Shown here: positions 1-6,967 of the stretch, in pieces | Layout: each line of letters begins with the position of its first letter | Position numbering within the stretch: the stretch's first letter is position 1 | Source: an uncultured Prevotellaceae bacterium | Lineage (GTDB): Bacteria > Bacteroidota > Bacteroidia > Bacteroidales > Bacteroidaceae | DNA length: 10,167 bases | Assembly: GCA_905202115.1 (NCBI GenBank) | Contig: CAJKQZ010000081.1 | Span: 1 to 10,167 of the forward strand | Direction of reading: 5' to 3' | Made by a program: the position numbers and the translations under genes | The notes under the pieces: model-generated | Databases searched by the model: none | What the model saw: the letters and a program-made list of their open reading frames with translations, nothing else | What the model was told of the DNA's origin: nothing

Positions 1-131
1 AGATAATTTTTTCTACAAGCGGGAAGAGTTTTTTCCTTTGCCGGCGGGAGGTGCGGGCACCTGACAAAGATGTCATGTTCTGAAAAGTCCAGTGCTATTT
101 CCGGCGTTGCTGCATTCGAGGTGCGGCGCAT
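1..131 (-). CDS. Doubtful partial open frame running off the left edge
   Basis: A minus-strand frame stays open from an ATG at 131-129 to the window edge (about 43 codons). The same frame is in fact open back to a TAA at 236-234. The translation starts MRRTSNAATPEIALDFSEHD and matches no family I recognise. Codons upstream of this ATG would give a hydrophobic stretch (LSLFFLLVALALPVG, about 177-132) that resembles a signal peptide, but the only possible start before it is an ATT at 194-192. The T-rich strand could produce such a stretch by chance. A second overlapping frame with an ATG at 76-74 is also open to the edge. I cannot choose between them, and the region may be non-coding. Confidence 0.13.
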   Translation of the reverse strand, partial: MRRTSNAATPEIALDFSEHDIFVRCPHLPPAKEKTLPACRKNY

Positions 132-239
132 GTATTTGCCAACAGGCAACGCTAATGCAACAAGTAAGAAAAATAACGATAAGCGACTTCCAATTCTATC
201 GGAATAATCCTGTCGCCGCCATTGAATTTCTAATTAACC

Positions 240-264
240 CAAACAACAATATAAACGTTGTTTG
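240..264 (-). promoter_or_regulatory. Inverted repeat with a weak promoter-like element
   Basis: CAAACAAC (240-247) and GTTGTTTG (257-264) are a perfect 8-bp inverted repeat around a 9-bp AT-rich spacer. Read on the minus strand, the region contains TATTGTTG, one base away from the Bacteroidetes -7 consensus TAnnTTTG. It could serve a gene lying to the left of the window. No matching TTTG -33 element is clear, so this is a weak call. Confidence 0.2.
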
Positions 265-298
265 TAGTTCGGTAAAAAAGTCACATAATTCCGCAAAC

Positions 299-342
299 AC
301 AAACATCCCGCGACGCAAAATTCTGTATCGCGGGATGTTTGT
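299..342 (-). terminator. Intrinsic terminator after prfA
   Basis: Perfect 15-bp arms (299-313 and 328-342) with a GC-rich core (CATCCCGCGA) enclose a 14-nt loop. On the minus strand the stem is followed by a T-rich run (GTTTGTGTTTG). It lies 46 bp past the prfA stop and probably ends the TPM-lemA-purM-prfA transcript. In the Bacteroides genomes I recall, pyrF often follows prfA. Here the operon appears to stop instead. Confidence 0.72.
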
Positions 343-388
343 ATATGTTCATCTCGGTTACGCCACCGTTTCCGGCAGTCCTCTCCGC

Positions 389-1504
389 TCAAAGTTCGGC
401 GTCGCGCAACCGGTTGGCGTTTTCAGCTACTATGAGCTGGTCTATACAATCTTGAATATCGCCGTCCATAAACGCAGAAAGGTTGTAAATGGTATAATTT
501 ATGCGGTGGTCGGTAATTCTTCCCTGCGGATAATTGTAGGTTCTTATCTTTGCCGAACGGTCGCCCGTCGAGACAAGCGTTTTTCGGCGTGACGCAATGT
601 CGTCGACGTATTTCTGGTGCTCGTGATCGTAAATGTATGTACGCAGACGGGCAAGGGCTCGTTCCTTGTTCTTTGGCTGGTCGCGCGTTTCGGTACATTC
701 TATCAATATCTCCTGCACCTCGCCCGTATTCGGATTCTTCCAGTTATACCGCAGGCGCACGCCGCTCTCCACCTTGTTCACATTCTGTCCGCCGGCTCCG
801 GAGGAACGGAAAGTGTCCCACTTGATTTCACCTTCGTTTATAACCACGTCGAAAGGCTCGGCCTCGGGCAAAACGGCCACCGTGGCGGCCGACGTATGCA
901 CGCGGCCCTGCGTTTCGGTAACGGGCACGCGCTGCACACGGTGCACGCCGCTTTCGTATTTAAGCATTCCGTAAACGTCGGCCCCCGTAACGGAACATAT
1001 TATCTCCTTGAAACCGCCCGCCGTGCCCTCGCTGGCCGACGAGACCTGCAGGTTCCAACCTTTTGTTTCGCAAAACTTGGAATACATGCGGAACAAATCG
1101 CCGGCAAACAATGCAGCTTCGTCTCCGCCCGTACCGCTTCGTATCTCGAGAATGGCATTCTTGGAATCTTCAGGGTCTTTCGGAACAAGAAGCAACTTAA
1201 TACGCTCTTCAAGTGCGGGAACACGTTTTTCTGCCTCGGCAGCCTGCTCGCGCGCCATTTCCTTTATTTCCGGATCGCTCTCATCAAGCAATAACTGTTT
1301 GGCCTCGGCTATGTCCTCTATCAGGCGGGAATACTCGTCACGGGCATTCATCAGGTCCTCAAGTTCCTTGTATTCGCGCGTAAGACGCACATAGCGCGGC
1401 TGGTCGGCAATAACATTCGGATCGGTAATGAGTGTGCCCACCTCCTCAAAGCGGCCGCGCAGGCTGTCGAGCTTGGCAAGCAAAGTATTTTCGGAATTCG
1501 CCAT
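389..1504 (-). CDS. prfA: Peptide chain release factor 1 (RF1)
   Basis: Cytoplasmic class-I release factor that reads UAA and UAG in the ribosomal A site and triggers peptidyl-tRNA hydrolysis. The protein is 371 aa, close to the usual ~360. The codon-recognition tripeptide is PVT (residues 194-196, in RVPVTETQGRVHTSA), the RF1-type PxT rather than the SPF of RF2. The catalytic GGQ is at 238-240 (SSGAGGQNVNK), and its Gln is the normal methylation target. The coiled N-terminal domain occupies about 1-105. I start at ATG 1504 (MANSENTLLAKLD) because the 23 extra upstream codons of the open frame do not resemble RF1 and overlap the end of purM. It is the last gene of the operon, 43 bp after purM, and is followed by a terminator. 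Its own stop is TGA, which RF1 cannot read, so its synthesis depends on RF2. Confidence 0.97.
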   Translation of the reverse strand: MANSENTLLAKLDSLRGRFEEVGTLITDPNVIADQPRYVRLTREYKELEDLMNARDEYSRLIEDIAEAKQLLLDESDPEIKEMAREQAAEAEKRVPALEERIKLLLVPKDPEDSKNAILEIRSGTGGDEAALFAGDLFRMYSKFCETKGWNLQVSSASEGTAGGFKEIICSVTGADVYGMLKYESGVHRVQRVPVTETQGRVHTSAATVAVLPEAEPFDVVINEGEIKWDTFRSSGAGGQNVNKVESGVRLRYNWKNPNTGEVQEILIECTETRDQPKNKERALARLRTYIYDHEHQKYVDDIASRRKTLVSTGDRSAKIRTYNYPQGRITDHRINYTIYNLSAFMDGDIQDCIDQLIVAENANRLRDAEL

Positions 1505-1547
1505 ATTTTTATCGTTGTAGATAACGCAAATCGGATTGCACGAAAAA

Positions 1548-2717
1548 TCAATACTTGAACTCGCCGAACTCACTGCTGATAGTAAGCGAGCGTTTCCCCT
1601 CCTCGATTCGTCCTACGACCTGGGCATCCACGTCAAAACCTTTACTTATTTCCATTACCCGTTCGGCTTTATCGGGAGATACGTATATTTCAAAACGATG
1701 TCCCATGTTGAACACTTTATACATCTCTTCCCAATCCGTTCCGCTCTCTTCTTTAATTGCCTTGAAGAGAGGAGGCACCGGAAACATGTTATCCTTTATC
1801 ACGTGGCAGTTTTCGTTCACGAAGTTCAGCACTTTGGTCTGCGCACCTCCGGTGCAATGCACCATTCCGTGTATTTCGGAGCGCATTTCATCGAGAATGC
1901 GGCGAACAATCGGCGCATAAGTGCGCGTTGGCGAAAGAACGAGCAATCCGGCACAAACAGGAGAATCCGCAACTGCGTCGTCAAGGCGGTACTTACCGCT
2001 GTAAACCAAATCCTCAGGCACCGATTTATCGTAACTCTCGGGATATTTTTCGGCAAGATACTTTGCAAACATATCATGTCGGGCCGAAGTAAGTCCGTTG
2101 CTGCCCATTCCGCCGTTATAACGCTTTTCGTAAGTAGCCTGTCCCGAAGACGACAGACCAACTATGACATCGCCAGGGCGAATGCGGGAATTATCAATCA
2201 CATCACTGCGTTTCATGCGGCAGGAAACGGTTGAATCGACGATTATCGTGCGAACAAGGTCGCCTACGTCAGCCGTTTCACCTCCGGTTGCGTAGATACC
2301 GATTCCCATGTCCCTCATTTCGGCCAACAGCTGGTCAGTGCCGTTGATTATCGCCGATATGACTTCTCCTGGAATGAGCATTTTATTGCGCCCAATCGTT
2401 GAAGAGACGAGAATGTTGTCTACGGCGCCCACGCAAAGCAAGTCGTCGGTGTTCATAACCACTGCGTCCTGCGCTATGCCTCTCCAGACATCGAGATCGC
2501 CCGTTTCTTTCCAATACATGTAGGCGAGACTCGATTTCGTTCCTGCTCCGTCAGCGTGCATAATGTTGCAATATTCAGGATTTCCGCCGAGAATATCGGG
2601 CATTATCTTGCAAAATGCCTGCGGATAGATTCCTTTGTCGATGTTCTTTATTGCAGCGTGAACATCTTCCTTCATGGCGCTAACGCCGCGAAGCATGTAA
2701 CGTTGTTGGTGGCTCAT
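1548..2717 (-). CDS. purM: Phosphoribosylformylglycinamidine cyclo-ligase (AIR synthase), Bacteroidetes type
   Basis: Catalyses the ATP-dependent ring closure of FGAM to aminoimidazole ribonucleotide, the fifth step of de novo purine synthesis, in the cytoplasm. The protein has 389 residues, longer than the ~345 aa E. coli enzyme, and matches from memory the divergent form found in Bacteroides. Visible motifs are DGAGTK (56-61), NTDDLLCVGA (89-98), GGETADVGD (145-153), SPTRTYAP (262-269), HCTGGAQTK (287-295) and FNMGHR (336-341), corresponding to the ATP/substrate-binding segments of the PurM/PurL superfamily. The C-terminus ends in SEFGEFKY. ATG 2717 lies 16 bp after the lemA stop, and prfA follows 43 bp downstream, so the genes are almost certainly cotranscribed. 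The variant motifs make a related AIR-synthase-like role formally possible, but I know of no reason to prefer it. Confidence 0.93.
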   Translation of the reverse strand: MSHQQRYMLRGVSAMKEDVHAAIKNIDKGIYPQAFCKIMPDILGGNPEYCNIMHADGAGTKSSLAYMYWKETGDLDVWRGIAQDAVVMNTDDLLCVGAVDNILVSSTIGRNKMLIPGEVISAIINGTDQLLAEMRDMGIGIYATGGETADVGDLVRTIIVDSTVSCRMKRSDVIDNSRIRPGDVIVGLSSSGQATYEKRYNGGMGSNGLTSARHDMFAKYLAEKYPESYDKSVPEDLVYSGKYRLDDAVADSPVCAGLLVLSPTRTYAPIVRRILDEMRSEIHGMVHCTGGAQTKVLNFVNENCHVIKDNMFPVPPLFKAIKEESGTDWEEMYKVFNMGHRFEIYVSPDKAERVMEISKGFDVDAQVVGRIEEGKRSLTISSEFGEFKY

Positions 2718-2733
2718 AATATGTATATGATGA

Positions 2734-3315
2734 TTAGAATTTCACTTCAAGTGCCTTTTCCGAGCCTTCGGCGGCTTCGAATCTGGCTTTTTTCTCGTAT
2801 CCGAAAACGCCGGCCACTATATTTCCTGGAAAGCGTCGGATTGCGAGATTGTAATCCTGCACAGCATTATTGAAAACCCTACGGCTTTCGCTTATACGGT
2901 TCTCGGTTCCTTCGAGCTGTGCCTGAAGTTCAGAGAAGTTCTCGTTTGCTTTTAGCTGGGGATAGTTTTCTGTTATTGCGAGCAGTTTTCCGAGAGCTGC
3001 CGTTACGTCTCCCTGTGCTTTCTGATAGGCAGAAAGTTTTTCGGGAGTAAGATTCTCGGGGTCTACGGTTATCTGTGTAGCTTTAGCTCTCGCGGCAACC
3101 ACGCCTTCGAGCGTTTCTTTTTCATGGGTTGCATATCCTTTAACCGTGTTTACGAGATTAGGTATAAGGTCGGCGCGACGCTGGTACTGGACTTCGACAT
3201 TTCCCCACGCGGTAGATACGCTTTCCTCTTTGGTTACTATTCCATTGTATTTGGTTACGCACCAAATTACCAATATCACTATTACTGCGATTATTGCAAT
3301 TACGGATTTTTTCAT
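2734..3315 (-). CDS. lemA: LemA family membrane-anchored protein
   Basis: Small (193 aa) envelope protein of the LemA family, whose biochemical role is not settled. Residues 4-20 (SVIAIIAVIVILVIWCV) form one N-terminal membrane anchor, and the rest is predicted to be an alpha-helical periplasmic domain. The family signature is clear: YNGIVTKEESVSTAWGNVEV (23-42) followed by QYQRRADLIPNLVNTVKGYA (43-62), and near the C-terminus a helix with ENFSELQAQLEGTENRI (125-141) and VFNNAVQDYN (147-156). It sits 53 bp downstream of a TPM-domain gene, a common pairing in bacteria, and 16 bp upstream of purM. It is the only gene of this operon that ends in TAA. The family call is firm; the function is not. 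Confidence 0.94.
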   Translation of the reverse strand: MKKSVIAIIAVIVILVIWCVTKYNGIVTKEESVSTAWGNVEVQYQRRADLIPNLVNTVKGYATHEKETLEGVVAARAKATQITVDPENLTPEKLSAYQKAQGDVTAALGKLLAITENYPQLKANENFSELQAQLEGTENRISESRRVFNNAVQDYNLAIRRFPGNIVAGVFGYEKKARFEAAEGSEKALEVKF

Positions 3316-3368
3316 CGTCGTTACTTTAAAGTGTTTTTGTTTGCGTTTTTTGTATTGTTTCCGTTTTT

Positions 3369-4301
3369 TCAGAATCTGCCTCCTGCTCCTCCGCCGCCGA
3401 AAGAACCTCCTCCGAACGATCCTCCGGAGAATCCTCCGCCGCCAAAGGAACCTCCTCCACCGTGTCCGCCTCCGAACCAGATGAAGGGCGGTAAAAATGC
3501 ACCCATTCCGCGGTTTGTTCCGTTGCGGTCGTCGTGTTTTTCGCGCGGTTCGGTGTGCCCGCAGTTAGTGCAGCGATATATTTCGAACTCCTTGCCGTCG
3601 CCGGTGCGTCTAAGCGTTTCTCCGGTGGGCCTCAACGTATGTTTTTTACATTTGGGGCATAAATCGGAATTCCTTCTTTTCGAGACATACAACACATATG
3701 CCAGCAGCACGATAAAAAGTGTTATCACTAAAGCCACCCACGGGGCATTACCGTCATCCTGCCTGCTCGCATTCCTGCCCGGAAGCAATGTTTCGTCGTT
3801 CTGAAGGTGCGCGCAAATCGCGCTCACGCCGTCGAGCAACGCGCGGTCCCAGTCGCCCTGTTTCAGATAAGGCACCATATAACGGTTCTCTATGCGCTTG
3901 CAGATAGCGTCGGGCAACGCACCTTCCAGGCCGTGCCCCGTCAGTATGTAATAGCAGCGGTCGCCAGGTGAAAGCACTATCACCAGACCAGTGTTCTGCT
4001 TTTTATCTCCCACTCCGTTTTTCTGCGCCAGGGCCATGCCGAAACTGTAGCAGTCGGCGTTTTCCACGCTGTCGGCCACAGCCACAACCGTTTGCACTCC
4101 GCGCCGGAGCTCAAGGTTACGCAGCAAGATGTCTACTGAATCGCGCACTCCCGCCGAAAGGAACGCTCCGGGGTCGCACACATAGCGGCGGGCGTCCTGC
4201 AAATGCACCATAGGAAAGTCCGCAGCGTTCCAGACTTTAGCGTTTGCCGCCACCGAAAAAAGGCATAGAGCCGAAACAAATAACCTCAGCAGGATTTTCA
4301 T
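3369..4301 (-). CDS. TPM-domain membrane protein with zinc ribbon and glycine-rich tail
   Basis: A 310-aa protein of the TPM (Psb32/YgcG-like) family. Order: signal peptide 1-21 (MKILLRLFVSALCLFSVAANA); TPM domain about 35-165, with GVQTVVAVADSV (68-79), NTGLVIVLSPGDRCYYILTG (103-122) and GHGLEGALPD (122-131); transmembrane helix 187-206; a zinc ribbon with C215PKC218 and C244TNC247; then a tail of GGGSF/GGGGF repeats (277-310). The TPM domain should be periplasmic and the ribbon cytoplasmic. The start at 4301 was chosen for its signal peptide; the in-frame extension to 4421 covers the promoter. Members are variously linked to photosystem II repair in plants and to phosphatase activity, but the bacterial role is unclear. 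It is the first gene of the operon with lemA, purM and prfA. Confidence 0.88.
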   Translation of the reverse strand: MKILLRLFVSALCLFSVAANAKVWNAADFPMVHLQDARRYVCDPGAFLSAGVRDSVDILLRNLELRRGVQTVVAVADSVENADCYSFGMALAQKNGVGDKKQNTGLVIVLSPGDRCYYILTGHGLEGALPDAICKRIENRYMVPYLKQGDWDRALLDGVSAICAHLQNDETLLPGRNASRQDDGNAPWVALVITLFIVLLAYVLYVSKRRNSDLCPKCKKHTLRPTGETLRRTGDGKEFEIYRCTNCGHTEPREKHDDRNGTNRGMGAFLPPFIWFGGGHGGGGSFGGGGFSGGSFGGGSFGGGGAGGRF

Positions 4302-4376
4302 TCTTCTGACGGATGTTTTGATGTTGCCGGCGCATGTTTTTTCTTCTGCAACGACAGTTGCGCGCCTCAACGACGG

Positions 4377-4407
4377 CAAAGATAGCAAAAGGCGGGCGCT
4401 GGGCAAA
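4377..4407 (-). promoter_or_regulatory. Promoter of the TPM-lemA-purM-prfA operon
   Basis: On the minus strand TTTG (4407-4404) is followed by a 19-bp spacer and TATCTTTG (4384-4377), a full match to the Bacteroidetes -33/-7 sigma consensus. It predicts a start near 4371 and a 5' leader of about 70 nt before ATG 4301. The same arrangement, including most of the spacer, recurs upstream of the S9 protease at 9929-9959. Confidence 0.8.
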
Positions 4408-4469
4408 ATGAGTTCACGCATTTTTTACCTGTAAAGGCTGCGGCTGCGTTTTGCCGGCATTATTATGGT

Positions 4470-4520
4470 AAAAAGACAAGACCTCTGCATACGCTCCGAC
4501 AAGGAAGCGGTATGCAGAGG
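4470..4520 (-). terminator. Intrinsic terminator after rubrerythrin
   Basis: CCTCTGCATAC (4482-4492) pairs perfectly with GTATGCAGAGG (4510-4520). Three further pairs (GCT/AGC) can form past one bulged G. On the minus strand the stem is followed by TCTTGTCTTTTT. It begins 26 bp after the rubrerythrin stop and separates that gene from the TPM operon promoter. Confidence 0.82.
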
Positions 4521-4545
4521 CCGTATCGTAAGTTATGCAAATGAA

Positions 4546-5088
4546 TCAATAGTTGACTGCTCTGATTTCGAAGAAACTCTGCGGATGATCGCAAACAGGG
4601 CATACCTTCGGAGCTTTCGGGCCTATCACGATATGGCCGCAGTTACGGCAAATCCATACGCTGTCGCCGTCGCGCGAGAACACCAATGCGTCCTCGATGT
4701 TCTTGAGCAGTTTGAGATAACGCTCCTCGTGGGTTTTCTCGATTGCAGCCACCATTTCGAATTTGCGTGCAATTTCGTCGAATCCCTCTTCACGCGCTTC
4801 TTTGGCAAAAGTGGGGTACATGTCTGTCCACTCGTAGTTTTCGCCGCTCGCAGCGTCTTTCAGATTAGACATGGTGTCTTTTATTCCGCCGCCTGCAAGG
4901 ATTTTGAACCATATTTTAGCGTGTTCTTTCTCATTGTTTGCGGTTTCTTCAAACATGGCTGCTATCTGTTCGAAGCCATCTTTCTTTGCTTTGCTTGCAT
5001 AGAAAGTATATTTATTTCTCGCCTGAGACTCTCCGGCATAAGCTGCCAATAAATTTTTCTCGGTTTTGGTTCCTTTCAAATCTTTCAT
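4546..5088 (-). CDS. rbr: Rubrerythrin (non-haem diiron peroxidase)
   Basis: Reduces hydrogen peroxide in the cytoplasm of anaerobes using electrons from reduced rubredoxin/NADH systems. The protein is 180 aa, close to the typical ~190. The ferritin-like four-helix domain covers about 1-135 and carries the expected iron ligands: E20 (GESQ), E53 and H56 (EKEH), E97/E100 (KEARE), and E117/H120 (EKTHEER). The C-terminal rubredoxin domain has C147RNC150 and C163PVC166. I start at ATG 5088 (MKDLKGTKTEKNL) because it begins the conserved family sequence. The upstream in-frame codons run through the promoter and give an unrelated hydrophobic stretch. It is transcribed alone, between its own -7 element and a terminator. 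Its stop is TGA. Confidence 0.96.
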   Translation of the reverse strand: MKDLKGTKTEKNLLAAYAGESQARNKYTFYASKAKKDGFEQIAAMFEETANNEKEHAKIWFKILAGGGIKDTMSNLKDAASGENYEWTDMYPTFAKEAREEGFDEIARKFEMVAAIEKTHEERYLKLLKNIEDALVFSRDGDSVWICRNCGHIVIGPKAPKVCPVCDHPQSFFEIRAVNY

Positions 5089-5117
5089 AATCGTAAGAAT
5101 TAATGTTATGTTCGGTG

Positions 5118-5125
5118 CAAATATA
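5118..5125 (-). promoter_or_regulatory. -7 element of the rubrerythrin promoter
   Basis: On the minus strand TATATTTG matches the Bacteroidetes -7 box TAnnTTTG and lies 29 bp before ATG 5088. At the expected 19-bp spacing the -33 position reads TCGG, a poor match to TTTG. The promoter may be weak or need an activator, for example an oxidative-stress regulator, although I see no recognisable operator. Confidence 0.6.
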
Positions 5126-5318
5126 GTGCTTTCCAAAATAATCGCCGACACGAAAAATAGCAATTTGCATGTTAAATATATTAAAAACCGCATGACCGGA
5201 AACTCAACTTTGCAAAGCCGCCGCAAGCTTCGCACAAGATACATATAAATTCATGTCCGATATGCTCTGAAAACGGCATGAGTTTTATGCAAATTATATC
5301 ATTTTCAACAATAAAACA

Positions 5319-5390
5319 GCCTATGCGATGAATAGGCAGACAAACAAGTTTTCAATTCGAGTCATATTTCCGGTCATAAGAAACTCGAAT
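5319..5390 (-). terminator. Two adjacent hairpins, the second terminator-like on the minus strand
   Basis: ATTCGAGT (5355-5362) and ACTCGAAT (5383-5390) form a perfect 8-bp stem with a 20-nt loop. GCCTAT (5319-5324) and ATAGGC (5332-5337) form a 6-bp stem with a 7-nt loop. Read leftward, the second stem is followed by TGTTTTATTG, a U-rich run. The pair could end a minus-strand transcript entering from repeat copy A, or be the 3' end of a small RNA. No consensus promoter for such an RNA is visible, and the stems are short. Confidence 0.3.
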
Positions 5391-5439
5391 AGAAAAATGC
5401 AGCTGCCACCAGTAAAACCGGCCGTACTTTTCCATAGGG

Positions 5440-5582
5440 TTTTACAGACAAAAACGGTCAGCCAGCAAGTAATTGAAAATCAGCATGTGTATATGTAGCA
5501 AAAAATATGTCTGAGATATTTTGAATTATCTCAGACATATTTTCGATTATCTCCCTTGTATTTTCAATTTGCTGCGGGAAGT
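5440..5582 (+). repeat. Dispersed intergenic element, copy A (21-bp-phased palindromes)
   Basis: Three 15-bp imperfect palindromes are centred at 5512 (ATATGTCTGAGATAT), 5533 (TTATCTCAGACATAT) and 5554 (TTATCTCCCTTGTAT), exactly 21 bp apart. Units 1 and 2 are inverse to each other and form a hairpin with 17-bp arms (5502-5518 and 5527-5543). Positions 5440-5542 align without gaps to 10065-10167, with 9 mismatches in 103 (about 91% identity). The right end (TTTGCTGCGG at 5568-5577) matches copy C at the same offset. The third unit is the most degenerate of all those seen. Confidence 0.85.
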
Positions 5583-5807
5583 TTTTTAACCACACAAAAA
5601 AATATTTTTTTTCGTGAGGCTGCTTTTACATAAAACCTTTCACGGCCTATTTTCTGCCGAACCTTTATTCGTTAATACCGAAATCCGGTCGAAACATGTC
5701 CGTAAAGTTCTATTCTACAAGAAGTTTCCATTACAGTCATTCCGATATGAAAGCTACATATTCAACTGCTGGAATATACATATAAATAAAAATACAAACA
5801 TTTCAAG

Positions 5808-5815
5808 TATATTTG
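5808..5815 (+). promoter_or_regulatory. -7 element of the acyltransferase promoter
   Basis: TATATTTG fits TAnnTTTG and lies 27 bp before ATG 5843, giving a leader of roughly 20 nt. No TTTG is present at the -33 position, where the sequence is A-rich. The possible in-frame TTG start at 5813 falls inside this box, which favours ATG 5843 as the true start. Confidence 0.5.
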
Positions 5816-5842
5816 CATTATGATAACACTATATTTTTTATT

Positions 5843-6907
5843 ATGAGGTTAACGGATAGACATATAATCTCCTATAACGAAGCTGCCGTGCTTAAAGGAT
5901 TGGCCATTCTTGCCATAATGCTACATAATTTCTGCCACAAGCTACCTGGAGCCGTGCTTGAGAACCAGCATTTTTATTCAGCCGAAAGATTCAACGACCT
6001 TATAAGACTCGTGTCTGACGCAGGGCCTCACTTTTTCATCAATCTGCTCTCCCACTACGGCCATTACGGCGTGGCCGTGTTCGTATTCATATCCGGATAC
6101 GGCCTGGCAGCAAAATACACCGACACGAGGCAACCTGTATCGCTGGCGGGATTCGCGGCAAAACATGCAAAAAAACTGTGGCTGCTAATGCTGCCGCTAT
6201 TGGTGCCCCATTTCGTATTCATGTGCATTAAATCTTTCGCATACTTCGACAAACACGCGCTCGACTTCGTGCTTATAACAACGTTCACAAGCGGATTCAA
6301 TCCTTTTGCCTATGTGTTTCACGGCCCGTGGTGGTTTTTCTCTCTGATATTTCAGCTGTACATTGTTTTTTATCTCACGGCCTACCGCCGCAGCCTCAAA
6401 CCTATCATGACAACAACCGCCGTGTGTATAGCTCTTCAAGTGGCAGCCACCGCATTCGGAAACGCCGACGCCGTGTCCTACATGAGCCGTACGTTCATAG
6501 GGCACATGCTTCCGTTTACGGCCGGAATACTTTTTGCACGCAAGAAACTGTTTCCCACATACGCGCTGTCGGCCGTGCTGCTGGTGCTGTTCTTCGTATG
6601 CGGCGCCAACGAATACACATGGTTGCTCACTTTCGCACTGATAGCCGTTCCGCTCACATCGCTCGCAAAGGCCCTACCTCATTGCGGAAAGATTCATTGG
6701 GCCTTGTTGCACACAGGATTTCTTTCGGCGTTCATTTTCGTAATACATCCCATTATAAGATCGATGACATTCGGAATGAGCAAGCACCATTTGTATCTCT
6801 CCATAGTTTTGTATGCCGCATTGAGCATTGCCGCAGCCGCGCTTTACCGCCTGCTGCTCACGCAGTCGGCAAAAATGATTTTCCGGAAAAAAGCAAGCCG
6901 CGCATAA
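5843..6907 (+). CDS. Acyltransferase family 3 (OafA/WecH-like) integral membrane protein
   Basis: A 354-aa polytopic inner-membrane protein that probably transfers an acyl (often acetyl) group to an envelope or extracellular sugar. The N-terminal AT3 signature is present: LKGLAILAIMLHNFCH (17-32) carries the conserved His28 of the first helix, and YGVAVFVFISGYGLAAKY (75-92) matches the usual GVxxFFxxSGxL motif. Later HGPWWFFSLIFQLYIVFYL (160-178) is the typical Trp-rich helix. I count about nine to ten hydrophobic segments, ending with 319-338, followed by a basic tail (FRKKASRA). The length is normal for the family. It is the only plus-strand gene here, stands alone, and is flanked by repeat copies A and C in the same orientation. 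The substrate cannot be deduced, since no glycan-synthesis genes are nearby. Confidence 0.85.
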   Translation: MRLTDRHIISYNEAAVLKGLAILAIMLHNFCHKLPGAVLENQHFYSAERFNDLIRLVSDAGPHFFINLLSHYGHYGVAVFVFISGYGLAAKYTDTRQPVSLAGFAAKHAKKLWLLMLPLLVPHFVFMCIKSFAYFDKHALDFVLITTFTSGFNPFAYVFHGPWWFFSLIFQLYIVFYLTAYRRSLKPIMTTTAVCIALQVAATAFGNADAVSYMSRTFIGHMLPFTAGILFARKKLFPTYALSAVLLVLFFVCGANEYTWLLTFALIAVPLTSLAKALPHCGKIHWALLHTGFLSAFIFVIHPIIRSMTFGMSKHHLYLSIVLYAALSIAAAALYRLLLTQSAKMIFRKKASRA

Positions 6908-6967
6908 AAATCCGCTCGCCCCACACACAAAAACGACGACACGGAAAACAACCCCTGAAAAGAGGCC

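Larger units (their letters stand above)
5126..5842. other. Long gene-free region between rubrerythrin and the acyltransferase gene
   Basis: I find no credible coding frame here. It holds, in order, the upstream side of the rubrerythrin promoter, two neighbouring hairpins (5319-5337 and 5355-5390), repeat element copy A (5440-5582), an A7/T8 tract (5596-5612) likely to bend DNA, about 190 bp with no visible structure, and the acyltransferase -7 box at 5808. A 69-codon plus-strand frame at 5614-5823 starts in AT-rich sequence, resembles nothing and ends past the promoter, so I do not call it. Confidence 0.7.

Noticed and set aside
132..298. Riboswitch or tRNA in the left gene-free region
   Set aside because: I found no cloverleaf, no TPP-, cobalamin- or SAM-type conserved core, and only a short inverted repeat at 240-264.
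92..592. Plus-strand open frame of 166 codons
   Set aside because: It crosses the prfA terminator and the 3' end of prfA on the opposite strand and resembles no protein family.
617..1294. Plus-strand open frame of 225 codons inside prfA
   Set aside because: It is fully antisense to a strongly conserved RF1 gene, and its translation has no recognisable domain.
1536..2234. Plus-strand open frame of 232 codons inside purM
   Set aside because: It is antisense to purM and reflects that gene's codon composition, with no family resemblance.
3380..3480. Low-complexity GGA/TCC-rich tract resembling a microsatellite
   Set aside because: It encodes the glycine/phenylalanine-rich tail typical of TPM-domain proteins, in frame, so it is coding and not an independent repeat.
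5502..5561. CRISPR-like short repeats
   Set aside because: The units are self-complementary, alternate in orientation, and are separated by only 6 bp with no unique spacers. No cas genes are present.
5440..5582. Insertion-sequence or transposon end
   Set aside because: No transposase, no paired terminal repeats around a gene and no target-site duplication are visible. The direct orientation of the copies also argues against simple transposon ends, although a MITE origin cannot be excluded.
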